IMG/VR virus record: IMGVR_UViG_3300043395_002393
Coordinates: 1-64,000 of that record
DNA from: a virus
Length of the DNA stretch: 64,000 nt
Reading direction: 5' to 3' (one strand)
Part shown: positions 42,401 through 49,731 of the stretch, piece after piece
How the letters are laid out: each line of letters opens with the position of its first letter
Numbering within the stretch: the first letter of the stretch is position 1
Program-made: the position numbers and the translations under genes
Notes under the pieces: generated by a model
Databases searched by the model: none
What the model was told of the DNA's origin: nothing
The model's input: only the letters and a program-made list of their open reading frames with translations

Positions 42401-45335
42401 CGACGGCGACGCTCCTCTCGACGGCAAGGCGATCTACCAGCTCGTCCGGCACTACATCAACGAGGACGTGGAAGGAGCGACCTTCGACAACGTGATGGAG
42501 GCGGTGCTGCGGGACCTCAAGGAGTTCTACCCAGACCTCGATCGCCGGCAGCTCCACGTCGCCTACTCGAACTACGGCAAGGTCACCCAGCCAGATCCCG
42601 CGGAGGATGCGAAGAAGGCCCGCGACTACCGGGCGCTGGCTCGTCTCCAGTCGCAGCTCGAAGACGCCCAGCGCGGGCTCGCCCCGCTCAAGACGGGGAT
42701 GCAGCGAGACCCCGCGGTCCAAGCAGTCCGCGACTTGGAGAAGCAGGTGCGTGACACGATGAAGCGCCTCGGTATCAAGCCGACCAACGAGAACACCCAG
42801 CGCAAGAACCAGCTCGATGCCATCAAGACCCGGCTGCGCAATGAGTTCGAGGACCTCGACAAAGCGGTGCGGAGCGGCACGCCGCGGCCGGCCTACCAGT
42901 CGCAGATCGAGTATGACGAGGAGGCCAAGCGGCTCAAGCAGATGCGCGACGACCGCAAGGCCGACTACGACGCGATCTTCTCGGCACCGGGGCTCACCCA
43001 GGAGCAGCATCTCGAACGCGCCGAGAAGCTGCTGGACCGCCGCATCGCGGAAGAGCGCAAGATGCTCGCGGAAGGCGTGCTCAAGCGCATCCGGGACGTG
43101 AAGATGGGTCCGTGGACCCCCGAGCTTCGGGCTCGCCAGCGGGAGCTGGATCAGCTCAAGGCCGATCGCCGCGAGCGACTGAAAGCCTCCAAGCCGAAGA
43201 AGCCGGAGGACCTCAAGAAATACGAGCGCGACTTGGCATCGCTGGAGCGCCGCATCAAGGAGGAAGAGGCGCTGCTCGCCGCGGGTCTCACCGCTCGCCA
43301 GAAGGACTTCCGCATGGGGCGCTGGAGCCCCGAGCTGGCCGAGATGCAAGTTCGTCTGGACGCCCTGCGGAACCAACGGCGCGAGCTGGCCAAGAGTCTC
43401 CGACCGAAGAAGGACGAGGCTGCGGCAGCCTACGAGAAGGCTGTCAAGGCGATCGAAGCGAGCGTCCAGCGGTACAAGGACATTCTCGCCGGCATCGCGA
43501 AGCCAGAAGCCGGGAAAAAATACACCCCGGACGCCGAGATGCTCGCGCTCATCGACCAGCGTGACGCGCTCCGGGATGCGGTCGCCGAGATGCGGGAGAG
43601 CGATCCGTCGCGCCGTGAGAAGCGCAAGCAGGATCTCATCCGGCAGCTCGACCGGTCCATCGCCGAGATCACCCGCAAGATCCAGGACGGGGACCTCTCG
43701 ACCAAGTCGAAGAGCGATCCTTTCGCGAGCGACCCGGACGTGGCCCGATTGCGCGAAGCACGGGACCTGCTCAACAAGACGGTCGCGGAGATGCGCCGGA
43801 ACGCGCTACCCAAGCGCAGCCCCGAGGAGATCGCGATCAATCGTGATCGGAACATGCTCCAGCGCAAGATCGAGAAGCTCGAAACGCGCATCCGCACGAA
43901 GGACTACTCGAAGCCAGTGAAGGCTCCGAAGCCCGACTACGCCGAGCGGGACGCCCTGCTCAAGCGAAAGAAGGAGCTGGAGGCGCAGTTCAACGACGAC
44001 CTACTCCAGGCCGAGCTGGCGAACCGCAGCCTCGGGAAGAAGATTTTCGACAACACCACGGATGTCGTGTTCGGGGTGTCGCGAGCGATGCTCACCTCGT
44101 TCGACGCGGGCGCCTTCGGCCGCCAAGCCGGACTGGTCAACTTCATGCGCCCCGGTCTCGCCCTCAAGAACCTGCCGGCCAACTTCGCCTTCACCGAGAA
44201 GGCCGCGACCCGCTACGAGACGGCGTTGGAAAGCGACCCGCTGTTCGCCCGCGCCGAGGCCGCCAAGCTGGCGCTGACCACCTGGCGGCCGGGCAGCAGC
44301 CTGTCCGATCGCGAGGAGGTCTACCGCAGCCGCCTGGCGAAGAAGATCCCCGGCGTCGGTGCGTCCGAGCGTGCCTACGTCACCTACCTCAACGTGGTCC
44401 GATTCAGCTATTTCAACAAGCTGGTCGAGTCCCTGCCGGTGACCGAGCAGACCGAGGAAAACATGAAACGGATTGCATCTTTCGTGAACACGATGACGGG
44501 TCGTGGCAACCTCGGGAAGATGGAAGCCGCCGCGGCGGCGCTGGCTTCGGTGTTCTTCTCGCCGAAATACTGGTGGAGCCGCCTCCAGGTTCTCGGTGGG
44601 TTGGTCTACCACCCGCTCGACGCGCTGAGCGGCTTCCGCCTCGGTCCGAAGGAGACCGTCTCCGCCCGCAAGATCATCGCCGGCGAGTACGCCCGCCTGA
44701 TCGGATCGGTCGGCTTGGTGTTCAGCCTGCTCGCGCTGGCCAAGTTCGGCTTCGGTTTCGACGATGACGAGTTCGAGGTGGTCGCCGATCCTCGCTCCAG
44801 CGACTTCGGCAAGATCAAGATCGGCAACACCCGCATCGACTTCATGGCGGGCTTGCTCCAGAACGTCGTCTTCATCTCGCGCATGGTGACCGGCGAGAAG
44901 GTTACCGCCGGCGGGGAGGTCAAGGCGATGTCGGGACCGGACGCCGGCTTCAAGGAGACCCGTCTGGGCGAGACCATTCGCCTGCTGCGGACCAAGCTGT
45001 CTCCGGCCGCCGGGTCGATCGCCAATGCCCTCGACGGCGCCGACGTGGTCGGGAACAAGTTCAACTGGGAGACGGAGATTCTCGGTTCCTACATCCCGAT
45101 GTCCGCTGCGGAAACCTACGCCTCGATGCGGGAGCTGGGGATCGCCCCAGGCGTTGCGGCCGGCCTGCTCGGCTTCATCGGTTACAGCGCCAACACCTAC
45201 GGCGGCGAGGAGGAAGCCAACATCGAGCAGGACATCATGACCGGCGTGTTCGGCGTGGACCAGTCCCGCTACGAGAAGGAGGAGCGGGAGACGGTCTACA
45301 AGCTGCCGAAGGCGAAGCCCCTACCGTCGTTCTAA
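36489..45335 (+). CDS. Giant polyvalent internal virion protein (2,948 aa)
   Basis: Longest gene in the window. Residues 1-590 are helical with two weakly hydrophobic Gly/Ala segments near 380-470. A Pro/Ala/Gly linker lies at about 590-705. Residues about 763-845 look like a GNAT domain (ERQKGAATEAMQKL, then LKDWYRRFGFRF). Residues about 951-1,143 (SQVFHAGPSKFTPES; GAIGFHAGTRDQAEFV; a C-terminal AVLDKRMFFRT) resemble an ADP-ribosyltransferase-like module. After an acidic linker come coiled coils and an APEPAP linker near 1,600. Residues about 2,518-2,948 are the C-terminal domain common to phage polyvalent proteins (LTSFDAGAFGRQAGLVNF; ERAYVTYLNVVRFSYFN; NTMTGRGNL; FFSPKYWWSRL) with one membrane segment (GSVGLVFSLLALAKFGF). 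Probably ejected with DNA; enzymatic parts would act on host targets. Confidence 0.75.
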   Translation: MPRIPFSDLASAPEFRSLLLEEQQTVASNYWDEVAAERPEAAQFFTEVRDMSKSLFDLKARRSDAAPIQRRFLDAEVQDTAFMVSLGEELAAGTLTPEGRDEALRLRAAEQADHKARIDKMRELTNPEAADRVAPRLAGLEQTALAGGVFGSTPFNQRFMDATTDADSVGTSRQAYEALRSQMTEDYGLEPGEVDDLIKHRLGFQEKPVSRDALGVPHIKPEVLAQGPDAVKSAILNSDLPWREKQRMTESSDLRERMGSYYQSTLERVKQDHPELAGQLGLDTVDDPQAGYAALVSSLNQTGFSKLASGFTANILGAAEEIVPRVLAGERAGAEERRQEIRETMQPTRRAIESANQLSQEFYADQGTLWGVDMSSFGQGLGSVLSATGLGVLTGGASLPVSAARVATMGPTGLRMLNGANSVLRASPGIGLAMAQTGTSTYEQAIKSGMSEEEAGKAATLSAATEGVITGLFSLVGAGGVEAVGEQLVGTAARQAARDSAKSVARTFGEKVGKGLLGEQFEENLITAFDAATVQARIDPTMTVDDFKNQLRETALVTLAVSGPTVTAGSLRETLAEKATYEQSTDEIKLRADLNLAEASDPLRTAVRREGGIGTTVGERLRRAATQPGEANLPPAGQAAADTTEDGGAPAPGALEPVAPGGTEPVAPAPVGGEQAPAVGGAEVPGVRTGGASEPVLVPADAVNETPVRATQTGLRDTGERQTSGFSKLRKAVGANTRLQGDVFGDKIGFSTKKTGDEPGVEMTLVPDEEDPNRATLDAIITPQAERQKGAATEAMQKLTKEADAAGVTLDLDVQPQRLVPEGETPPMSAEQLKDWYRRFGFRFAEDSNRGVRLSDSELQKAWGETLPAYTGDLNTLPDDRNFSDNQTLRDVFEENPANFEEGQTYFAESVFTVQDGKLKRHRGVAADYNYRTKKFGLRRVEDVVPEPPSQVFHAGPSKFTPESVQFDKGAIGFHAGTRDQAEFVASGKTGKKQGTISEFSVQETSDDGQLQTETVTTDMPWEQPDALLAELVHQGLINPDEATTLVGTWDISDEHKNAAMAAIGKAARMFGNPEFATLDEPIGEFYTNPGTYRNREKLDQVRELLIESGVGAIRYPNDVEGTEPGESVAVLDKRMFFRTTTPTTNEEVQVEEAGGLPPVEGQPAVQGPAVQAEEGAAQRQGEGAQEVTEPPAEALPEPEPNMDEVFATLREREPTTRRINTSSPKFRELVTELKNQRAAAAAGGLAQRKADIVTQRKEIEQARIDRNKERLKRNRERAKNRPLDEHRKRIIELTKDERFPEGRNPDYEGGLREWLRERGYDASIKKKGFLDGLLGYVTPLRVDKRDRLDALRATLTPEVRELLNAIYQKPEKGKEQIPIIEAFANTTIGAAILENKLRSLKWYRDRKLPAPGEYDMLEDADIPGHIQSRVFSENGLTPDVLAKNIAVQSEKEGGSLNPSAEDIWRAVLDLADGKVTTEEDAESYYERKQQQEEDATVAFAEQQLELAGSENSQVIDITEVREGDRFTIGGVEYVAAQVEDSEGLTDSFVLKGDGPLNRTSVTSDFFAESVVPTEGSLVGVDPAEVEAFRITQNDPEFYNEAEPAPAPESAPEPAPVAQEQPAPPQAQTPEAPETPQQQAPEPVKEKPPEAKAKAEQPIDAVGTANALTDRLRAKRGLPPRFAPARLGNEQAWDAAMDRINAAPGVARKLVDELKKSLRSIDPVETAMFAHEMLVRENALDDALDAYNGNPTAENLKKVQLAETYRNEAVRTAEQIGTIEGRALQARKILIHQDFSFGRMAAMKVKAQGGKALTADQTKELVELHKQMEDVRRQLEAANAKLAEQEAQQLTLNIQVEFKNELKAAKKRGEKPLSFIERKAEEARARMAARKQQGRLNSLPVDEFLDISIIGVSYIAKGFNTIGTFTSQLVKDFGRKYLPFAGDIFAKSQELYDAAAPSSRVKPKEDILNAIDGDAPLDGKAIYQLVRHYINEDVEGATFDNVMEAVLRDLKEFYPDLDRRQLHVAYSNYGKVTQPDPAEDAKKARDYRALARLQSQLEDAQRGLAPLKTGMQRDPAVQAVRDLEKQVRDTMKRLGIKPTNENTQRKNQLDAIKTRLRNEFEDLDKAVRSGTPRPAYQSQIEYDEEAKRLKQMRDDRKADYDAIFSAPGLTQEQHLERAEKLLDRRIAEERKMLAEGVLKRIRDVKMGPWTPELRARQRELDQLKADRRERLKASKPKKPEDLKKYERDLASLERRIKEEEALLAAGLTARQKDFRMGRWSPELAEMQVRLDALRNQRRELAKSLRPKKDEAAAAYEKAVKAIEASVQRYKDILAGIAKPEAGKKYTPDAEMLALIDQRDALRDAVAEMRESDPSRREKRKQDLIRQLDRSIAEITRKIQDGDLSTKSKSDPFASDPDVARLREARDLLNKTVAEMRRNALPKRSPEEIAINRDRNMLQRKIEKLETRIRTKDYSKPVKAPKPDYAERDALLKRKKELEAQFNDDLLQAELANRSLGKKIFDNTTDVVFGVSRAMLTSFDAGAFGRQAGLVNFMRPGLALKNLPANFAFTEKAATRYETALESDPLFARAEAAKLALTTWRPGSSLSDREEVYRSRLAKKIPGVGASERAYVTYLNVVRFSYFNKLVESLPVTEQTEENMKRIASFVNTMTGRGNLGKMEAAAAALASVFFSPKYWWSRLQVLGGLVYHPLDALSGFRLGPKETVSARKIIAGEYARLIGSVGLVFSLLALAKFGFGFDDDEFEVVADPRSSDFGKIKIGNTRIDFMAGLLQNVVFISRMVTGEKVTAGGEVKAMSGPDAGFKETRLGETIRLLRTKLSPAAGSIANALDGADVVGNKFNWETEILGSYIPMSAAETYASMRELGIAPGVAAGLLGFIGYSANTYGGEEEANIEQDIMTGVFGVDQSRYEKEERETVYKLPKAKPLPSF
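38245..38598 (+). CDS. Possible overprinted ORF within the giant gene (117 aa)
   Basis: Opens with ATG in another plus frame across the Pro/Ala/Gly linker of the giant protein. The peptide is better balanced than the linker: helical basic stretches (RKTAEHLLQEHLNLSRREARSLWLRL) and a zinc-like CPECG...CWC end. No RBS is evident. It may be a real overlapping gene, a relic of a formerly separate gene, or a by-product of GC-rich codons. Confidence 0.3.
   Translation: MKSNSEQTSTSLKPPTPSAPPSAAKVGSERPSASGFDERQLSQARQIFHPPGKPRPTPRKTAEHLLQEHLNLSRREARSLWLRLQSEANKLRQSEELKCPECGLEEPPSPCWCQQMP
39925..40053 (+). CDS. Overprinted small basic protein within the giant gene (42 aa)
   Basis: ATG at 39,925, stop at 40,051-40,053, in a different frame from the giant gene, which here encodes only an acidic Glu/Gln/Gly linker. 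The peptide (MKKSKSKKQVGYLLSKGSPL, ending KKELHSGKVKVRKK) is typical of small Lys-rich phage proteins that I recall from other genomes, with a conserved SPLS-A-Q-x-KLKKELHSG core. The protein-like frame is therefore this one, and the giant frame is tolerant here. Confidence 0.55.
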   Translation: MKKSKSKKQVGYLLSKGSPLSKAQQSKLKKELHSGKVKVRKK

Positions 45336-45538
45336 AGGAACCCCAGCTCGGCGAATGTGTAGGTCATGGACAGCCCGCTCACCGGATCGGAGACTTTCAC
45401 GATCCGGCGCTTGAGATTCACCTCCATCACGAGCCCGTCGGTCGGCATCGCGTGGGCTTTGACGAAGACCATCGCCGCCTCCTTGATGATCTCCTGGGCC
45501 TCCGAGCCGTAGGCTTGGGGTTTGATGTAGTAGCCCAT
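45332..45538 (-). CDS. Hypothetical protein (68 aa)
   Basis: Not recognised. Last gene of the long minus-strand block; its stop overlaps the stop of the giant gene (convergent, 4 bases). Residues 40-60 (EVNLKRRIVKVSDPVSGLSMTYTF) form a beta hairpin. The start overlaps the stop of the upstream gene by 1 base. Confidence 0.55.
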   Translation of the reverse strand: MGYYIKPQAYGSEAQEIIKEAAMVFVKAHAMPTDGLVMEVNLKRRIVKVSDPVSGLSMTYTFAELGFL

Positions 45539-46152
45539 CAGGTTTCAAGTGAGGCGAGGGCGGATTCGGCCCATTCCATGCAATCGTCAACGCAGCCTTT
45601 GGCGTCGGCATCGGGGTGCAGTCGGATCGTCTCGTCTTGCGCCCGATCCCGAATGTCCCTCAGCGTCTCGGCCAGCCGGTCCCGCTGGTCCCGCACCTCG
45701 GCGAGTTGGCGGAGAGCGTCCTCCAGCCTTTCCGGTGCGACCCAAAATCCGCCGCACTTTTGGCACTCATGGCGGCACTTACGCATTTCATCGTGCGGCG
45801 TCGGTCGCTGCCCGAACATCAGCGCGAACTTGTCCGCCGGCTTCGGCGCGATGCGGTCCAGCTCCCGCGCCATCGCGGCCCGTTCCTCCGCGGTCGGCGG
45901 CGGGCCTTCGAGGTTGTTCGGGTCTTTCACGGCTTCGATGTAGAAACCCATCCCCTCGGGCCAACGGTCTTCGCGGATGGTCCATTTGTGAGGGTATCCG
46001 GTCTTCGCGCTGGATTCGGCGGACACAGCACTGGCGTAGGTGGTCGCCTGGCCATCGTCGCAGCGCCAACCCTCTCCACGGTATTCCCAGCGGGAGAAGC
46101 CGTCAGGGACAGGCGGGAGCGGCGGGAGAAAATTGGGGATTTCGGTGTTCAC
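45538..46152 (-). CDS. Hypothetical protein with CxxC zinc motif (204 aa)
   Basis: Not recognised. The middle contains RKCRHECQKCGGFWV, a treble-clef-like zinc motif. The C-terminal third is a coiled coil (LEDALRQLAEVRDQRDRLAETLRDIRDRAQ). The N-terminal half is aromatic and acidic. The stop-start overlap with the next gene suggests coupling. Confidence 0.6.
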   Translation of the reverse strand: MNTEIPNFLPPLPPVPDGFSRWEYRGEGWRCDDGQATTYASAVSAESSAKTGYPHKWTIREDRWPEGMGFYIEAVKDPNNLEGPPPTAEERAAMARELDRIAPKPADKFALMFGQRPTPHDEMRKCRHECQKCGGFWVAPERLEDALRQLAEVRDQRDRLAETLRDIRDRAQDETIRLHPDADAKGCVDDCMEWAESALASLET

Positions 46153-46682
46153 GGCTTGTCAGGGTATTCGAGTTCGATCATCAGGCGGATCTCGTGGATC
46201 GCCTTCTCCAAGTCTTCCCTGCCGTTCTTGCGCCGATGACGGCAGATGCGTTTCACGACGCAGCCTTCGAGGAACGTGAGGTTGTTGGCGGTGATGAACT
46301 CGACCGGCTGGATCTTGCAGTCCTTGTAGTGGGCACCACCGACCTGCTCGTCGAGGGCGGCTTTCGGAGCGAGGTCGATCAGCTCTTGGATATCGGGGTC
46401 CATAGGGCTCCACGCTACTTGGTCTCCGAGAGGGGCGGCCTCGACCATTTCCGGTTCGCGGGCAAACTGGATCGGCTTGTCGGTTTCCCACCATTCGCTC
46501 GGCTCGCCGAGATACTCGGCTCTGGTCCTGTATGCCGCGTTGTCCCACGCAGCCGAGGCACTTCGACCCTCACCAAGGGTGACGTTTTTGTCGTCGTCGA
46601 GGAACACGAACCAACTTCCGCACCCGGAGACGCAGATGGCGGACGGGTATCGTTCGAGAACTTGTTGCTTAGGTGTCTTCAT
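46149..46682 (-). CDS. DUF3310 domain protein
   Basis: 177 residues from the Met at 46,682. Residues about 120-170 match DUF3310: VGGAHYKDCKIQPVEFITANNLTFLEGCVVKRICRHRRKNGREDLEKAIHEI, with the typical GGxHY start and the R...KNG-x-EDLEKA end. DUF3310 proteins are common in phages and have been linked to nucleotide metabolism, but their reaction is unclear. The N-terminal 70 residues (ICVSGCGSWFVFLDDDKNVTLGEGRSASAAWDNA) resemble another small phage domain, so this may be a fusion. Confidence 0.75.
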   Translation of the reverse strand: MKTPKQQVLERYPSAICVSGCGSWFVFLDDDKNVTLGEGRSASAAWDNAAYRTRAEYLGEPSEWWETDKPIQFAREPEMVEAAPLGDQVAWSPMDPDIQELIDLAPKAALDEQVGGAHYKDCKIQPVEFITANNLTFLEGCVVKRICRHRRKNGREDLEKAIHEIRLMIELEYPDKP

Positions 46683-46878
46683 CTTCGTTTTCAGGTTGAG
46701 GTGCAAAGTCGCCGTCCGCGTCGAGGTGAGGCGGGGGCCAGCCATGGTGCTTGATGTTGCGGCTGCGGAGCCAGTATTTCCAGCAGTAGCGGATCGCGTC
46801 GAACGGGAGGGAGAGCAAGACCCACGTCCCGACGAAGGACCAGAAGCCGGACAGGGCGATTTCGAGGAGGTCTTTCAT
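46669..46878 (-). CDS. Small membrane protein (69 aa)
   Basis: A hydrophobic segment at residues 4-26 (LLEIALSGFWSFVGTWVLLSLPF), then a basic stretch and an acidic tail (ENEDED). One membrane span is likely. It overlaps the next gene by 14 bases and the previous one by 4. No family recognised. Confidence 0.55.
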   Translation of the reverse strand: MKDLLEIALSGFWSFVGTWVLLSLPFDAIRYCWKYWLRSRNIKHHGWPPPHLDADGDFAPQPENEDEDT

Positions 46879-47117
46879 TCAAGATCAACTTCGTGCTGAA
46901 GATCGCAGTAATTCATGCTACGGGAGCAGACTCGCGCCATGCACCGAAGGGCGACCCGGAGCCCGCGAGCCTCGGCTCTGTGCATCGCGGCTTTGGAGTA
47001 GTCCCCCTTCTCAACGGCGACCTGCATGTCCCGTTCCTCCTGCGTAATGAATTTAACGGTCTCCGCCTTAAACTTTTGCAAAAGGTCTCGCAGGTAGGGT
47101 GTGGCTTCGCTGTTCAT
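46875..47117 (-). CDS. Hypothetical helical protein (80 aa)
   Basis: Not recognised. Start at 47,117 gives an ATGA overlap with the HD gene upstream. Almost all helical (YLRDLLQKFKAETVKFITQEERDMQVAVEKG), with three Cys in the C-terminal half (ALRCMARVCSRSMNYCDLQ). Confidence 0.55.
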   Translation of the reverse strand: MNSEATPYLRDLLQKFKAETVKFITQEERDMQVAVEKGDYSKAAMHRAEARGLRVALRCMARVCSRSMNYCDLQHEVDLE

Positions 47118-47701
47118 GGCTTCTCCTTGGTTGCGCCGTAGCCCGCTGAGAGCATGTCGGCTTGGTGGAGGATCAGCGCCTCGATGGTGCGCGGAGCCTC
47201 GGGCGAGCCCCACTCCTTGACGGGTCCGTGGTGGGCCAAGATGCAGTGGATGACGGCGTCTCGGGTGGCCCGATCGACGCTGTACGTCACTGCGGCTTGG
47301 TGGAACTGGATCGCCGAGGAGAGGATGTGTGACATCGCGTTGGAGTCGCGGACCCATGCTTCGTCGCCGATCGGGAGGTGACGGGTGCGCGAGTCCATGG
47401 CTGCGTAGAGTGGCACCTTCTTGTATTCGAGAATCTTCCCGTAGTCGTGCCACAGCGCGGCGGCGATGAGCACGTCGCGGTTCACCTGTGGGAACTGGTC
47501 CGCGGTGTGCAGAGCAGTGAGCGCCACGTCGAGCGTGTGCTCCACAAGCCCACCTTCGTAGGCATGGTGCATGGAGATAGCGGCGGGCCAGCCCCAGAAC
47601 AATGTGTCTCCGAGCAGTTTTTCGCAGGTGATACGGAGGGATTCGTCGTCGATGAGCAGCAGGATCTCTTTGAAGAGATCGAATCGGTTGGTGTGAGTCA
47701 T
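47114..47701 (-). CDS. HD-domain phosphohydrolase
   Basis: 195 residues. The metal-binding set of the HD superfamily is visible: HHAYEGGLVEHTLDVA (first His), AALWHDYGKI (the HD doublet at about residues 84-85), HCILAHHG and a late Asp in HQADMLSAG. This arrangement is like YhaM-type exoribonuclease or OB-less HD nucleases. A role in nucleic-acid or nucleotide turnover during replication is likely; substrate not readable. Confidence 0.75.
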   Translation of the reverse strand: MTHTNRFDLFKEILLLIDDESLRITCEKLLGDTLFWGWPAAISMHHAYEGGLVEHTLDVALTALHTADQFPQVNRDVLIAAALWHDYGKILEYKKVPLYAAMDSRTRHLPIGDEAWVRDSNAMSHILSSAIQFHQAAVTYSVDRATRDAVIHCILAHHGPVKEWGSPEAPRTIEALILHQADMLSAGYGATKEKP

Positions 47702-47735
47702 GGTGATTCTTCGATTAGCGGAATTACGGAACGAG

Positions 47736-49211
47736 TCAAGCGGCGATTTTCTGAAGTGCCCGAAGCGCGTTGAGAAGACCGGTCTGGGTGTCGCTCTTGT
47801 CGCGCAGTGCCGCGGCCACGGCGTCGTCGATCGAGCCTGGTACGATGATCCGGTAGATCAGCGTCTCGTAGCTCTGACCGGTGCGGACGATGCGGGCGTT
47901 GGTCTGGATGTAGGTCTCGTTGGAGTAGGTGAGGGTCATCCACACCGCGATGCGGCAGGACTGCTGGAGTCCATCGAGCCCGTGCGAGAGCGACCGCGCA
48001 TCGCAGACCCAAGTGTGGATCTCGCCGCGCTGCCAAGCAGGCAGGTCCTTCTCGTCGAACACCCGCGATCCGGGGATCGCTTCCAGCACTCGGGCCGACT
48101 CGTGCTTGTAGGCGCAGAGCACGAGGATCGGTTCTTTGCCGTGCTTCTTGCGCAGCTTCTTGAGCGCCTCGATCTTCGCGTCGTGGACATGGTAGACGCC
48201 CTTGAACTCGTCGTAGACCGCGCCGCCGGTGATCTGGAGCAGCTTGCCGGCCAGCGTCGCGGCGTTGAGCGCCACCACGTCGGACTTCTCCAGCTCGATG
48301 AGCAGCTCCTTCTCCATCTTCTTGTACTGCGCGACGGCGGCCGACGGGAGCTTCACCTCCACGTCGATACTCTCGCAGGTCGGCACGTCGAGCCAGTCGT
48401 CACCGAGCATGGTCAGCGCGAGGTCCGCGAGCTTCGCGTCGATCTTCTCCTTCGCCCCAGGGCGCAGACCGAACTGGTAGCCCATGTAATCGGTCTGCTG
48501 GAAGTAGGTCCGCTTGTAGTGGTGGAAGCTGCGGCCGAGGCGTTCGCCGTCATCGAGCAGGCGGATCTGACCCCACAGGTCGAGGTAGCTGTTCGGCACC
48601 GGGGTTCCGGTGAGGCCGATGCGGTATTGGAACCGGTCGAGCCAGGGCCATAGCGAGCGGAACCTCTTCGAGTTGGCGTCCTTGGCGAGGCTGAGTTCGT
48701 CGATCACCAGCGTGTCAACGTGCGAGCTGCGGGTGCCCTTGAACATCTTGTCCACGGCACCGGTCGAGACGCTCGGGACATAGCCTCCGTCGCACTCCTC
48801 GCAGTCGAGGCACTCGATCGGGTCGTTCTTGCAGACGCGGCACTTGATCCGGCGGGCGATGGTCGGGAGCTGCTCGGGGTTGATGAGGGCCACGTCGAAG
48901 TCGCCGCGCTTCCACAGCTTCCAGCCTTCCGCCGTGCGGAGGTGGGCGATCTTCATCCACTTCGACAGGTTCCATCGGGCGATCTGGGTGGGCCAAGTGA
49001 TGGTGGTCACCCGGAGCGGAGAGATGATGAGCGCGGCGCGGGACTCGCCGGACGCGATGCGCTCGGCAATGGTGTCGAGGGTCACCACGGTCTTGCCGAG
49101 CCCTGGACTGCAAAAAAGGGCCGAGCGGTCCCGGCTTTTCAGCCAGTCGAGCATCGGCGGTTGGTGCGGCAGCGGGGTGAAGTTCACGGGATCAGTTGGT
49201 TGAGAATCCAC
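47736..49211 (-). CDS. SNF2-family DNA helicase / translocase
   Basis: 491 residues. Motif I SPGLGKT (35-41), motif Ia LIISPLRV, motif II DELS (171-174), motif III LTGTPVPN, and in the second RecA domain the ILVLCAYKHES and QTNARIVRTGQ motifs (IV to VI) are all present. Between motifs Ia and II a Cys cluster (C124, C127, C134, C137, C140) forms an inserted zinc site. SNF2 helicases are part of the phage replication module with DUF2800, DUF2815 and family-A polymerase. The gene overlaps the VRR nuclease by 28 bases. Confidence 0.88.
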   Translation of the reverse strand: MDSQPTDPVNFTPLPHQPPMLDWLKSRDRSALFCSPGLGKTVVTLDTIAERIASGESRAALIISPLRVTTITWPTQIARWNLSKWMKIAHLRTAEGWKLWKRGDFDVALINPEQLPTIARRIKCRVCKNDPIECLDCEECDGGYVPSVSTGAVDKMFKGTRSSHVDTLVIDELSLAKDANSKRFRSLWPWLDRFQYRIGLTGTPVPNSYLDLWGQIRLLDDGERLGRSFHHYKRTYFQQTDYMGYQFGLRPGAKEKIDAKLADLALTMLGDDWLDVPTCESIDVEVKLPSAAVAQYKKMEKELLIELEKSDVVALNAATLAGKLLQITGGAVYDEFKGVYHVHDAKIEALKKLRKKHGKEPILVLCAYKHESARVLEAIPGSRVFDEKDLPAWQRGEIHTWVCDARSLSHGLDGLQQSCRIAVWMTLTYSNETYIQTNARIVRTGQSYETLIYRIIVPGSIDDAVAAALRDKSDTQTGLLNALRALQKIAA

Positions 49212-49462
49212 TGGGACGCTTGCTTCGGCGAGTCGGTCCAGTCGGCGAACATGCCCTTCTCGCGGAGCTTTTTGATGTTGCGGAGCTGGAGTTCGGTCGG
49301 TTTTTCACCAGTTGCCTTCAGCTCGATGAAGATCGCCTTGCCGTCCTTGAAGAACAGGCGATCCGGTTTGCCCCGGTCGTTGGGACCTGCTAGCTTGTAG
49401 GTGCCGACGCCGACGCCGGCGGCGAACAGGCACACGGCGGCTTCAACGTCGCGCTCTTTCAT
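49184..49462 (-). CDS. VRR-NUC domain nuclease
   Basis: 92 residues, the minimal form of the fold. ERDVEAAVCLFAAG, then GPNDRGKPDRLFFKDGKAIFIELKATGEKPTELQL: the G-x-PDR-L, then FIE-x-K core of PD-(D/E)xK VRR nucleases. Such enzymes act on branched or Holliday-type DNA and usually sit next to SNF2 helicases in phages, as here. ATG at 49,462 overlaps the upstream gene by 4 bases. Confidence 0.85.
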   Translation of the reverse strand: MKERDVEAAVCLFAAGVGVGTYKLAGPNDRGKPDRLFFKDGKAIFIELKATGEKPTELQLRNIKKLREKGMFADWTDSPKQASQWILNQLIP

Positions 49463-49725
49463 TTCCGCGACTTGAGATACTTCACGATGCGGGCTTCCAG
49501 CTCGGAGCTTTCGAGCTGCCGGAGGCGACGGAGGAGCACTTGCAGCACGCCCCGGCGAAGCGGGCCGCGGCAGTCGTCCAGCTCGATCAGGATCGCCTTG
49601 CGGACCTCCGTGATCGACGGATTGGTGCGAAGCCACTGGAGGGCGAACTTGGTGTTGCTGATCTCCGGCGCGATGCGCTGGCGATCCTTGTCGGTGACGA
49701 TGGGGTCGGAATTGAACAGGTTCAT
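49459..49725 (-). CDS. Hypothetical protein (88 aa)
   Basis: Not recognised. Helical and basic at the C-terminus (GVLQVLLRRLRQLESSELEARIVKYLKSRK). It lies 6 bases after the polymerase stop and overlaps the nuclease gene by 4. A small replication accessory is suggested only by context. Confidence 0.55.
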   Translation of the reverse strand: MNLFNSDPIVTDKDRQRIAPEISNTKFALQWLRTNPSITEVRKAILIELDDCRGPLRRGVLQVLLRRLRQLESSELEARIVKYLKSRK

Positions 49726-49731
49726 GGTGTT

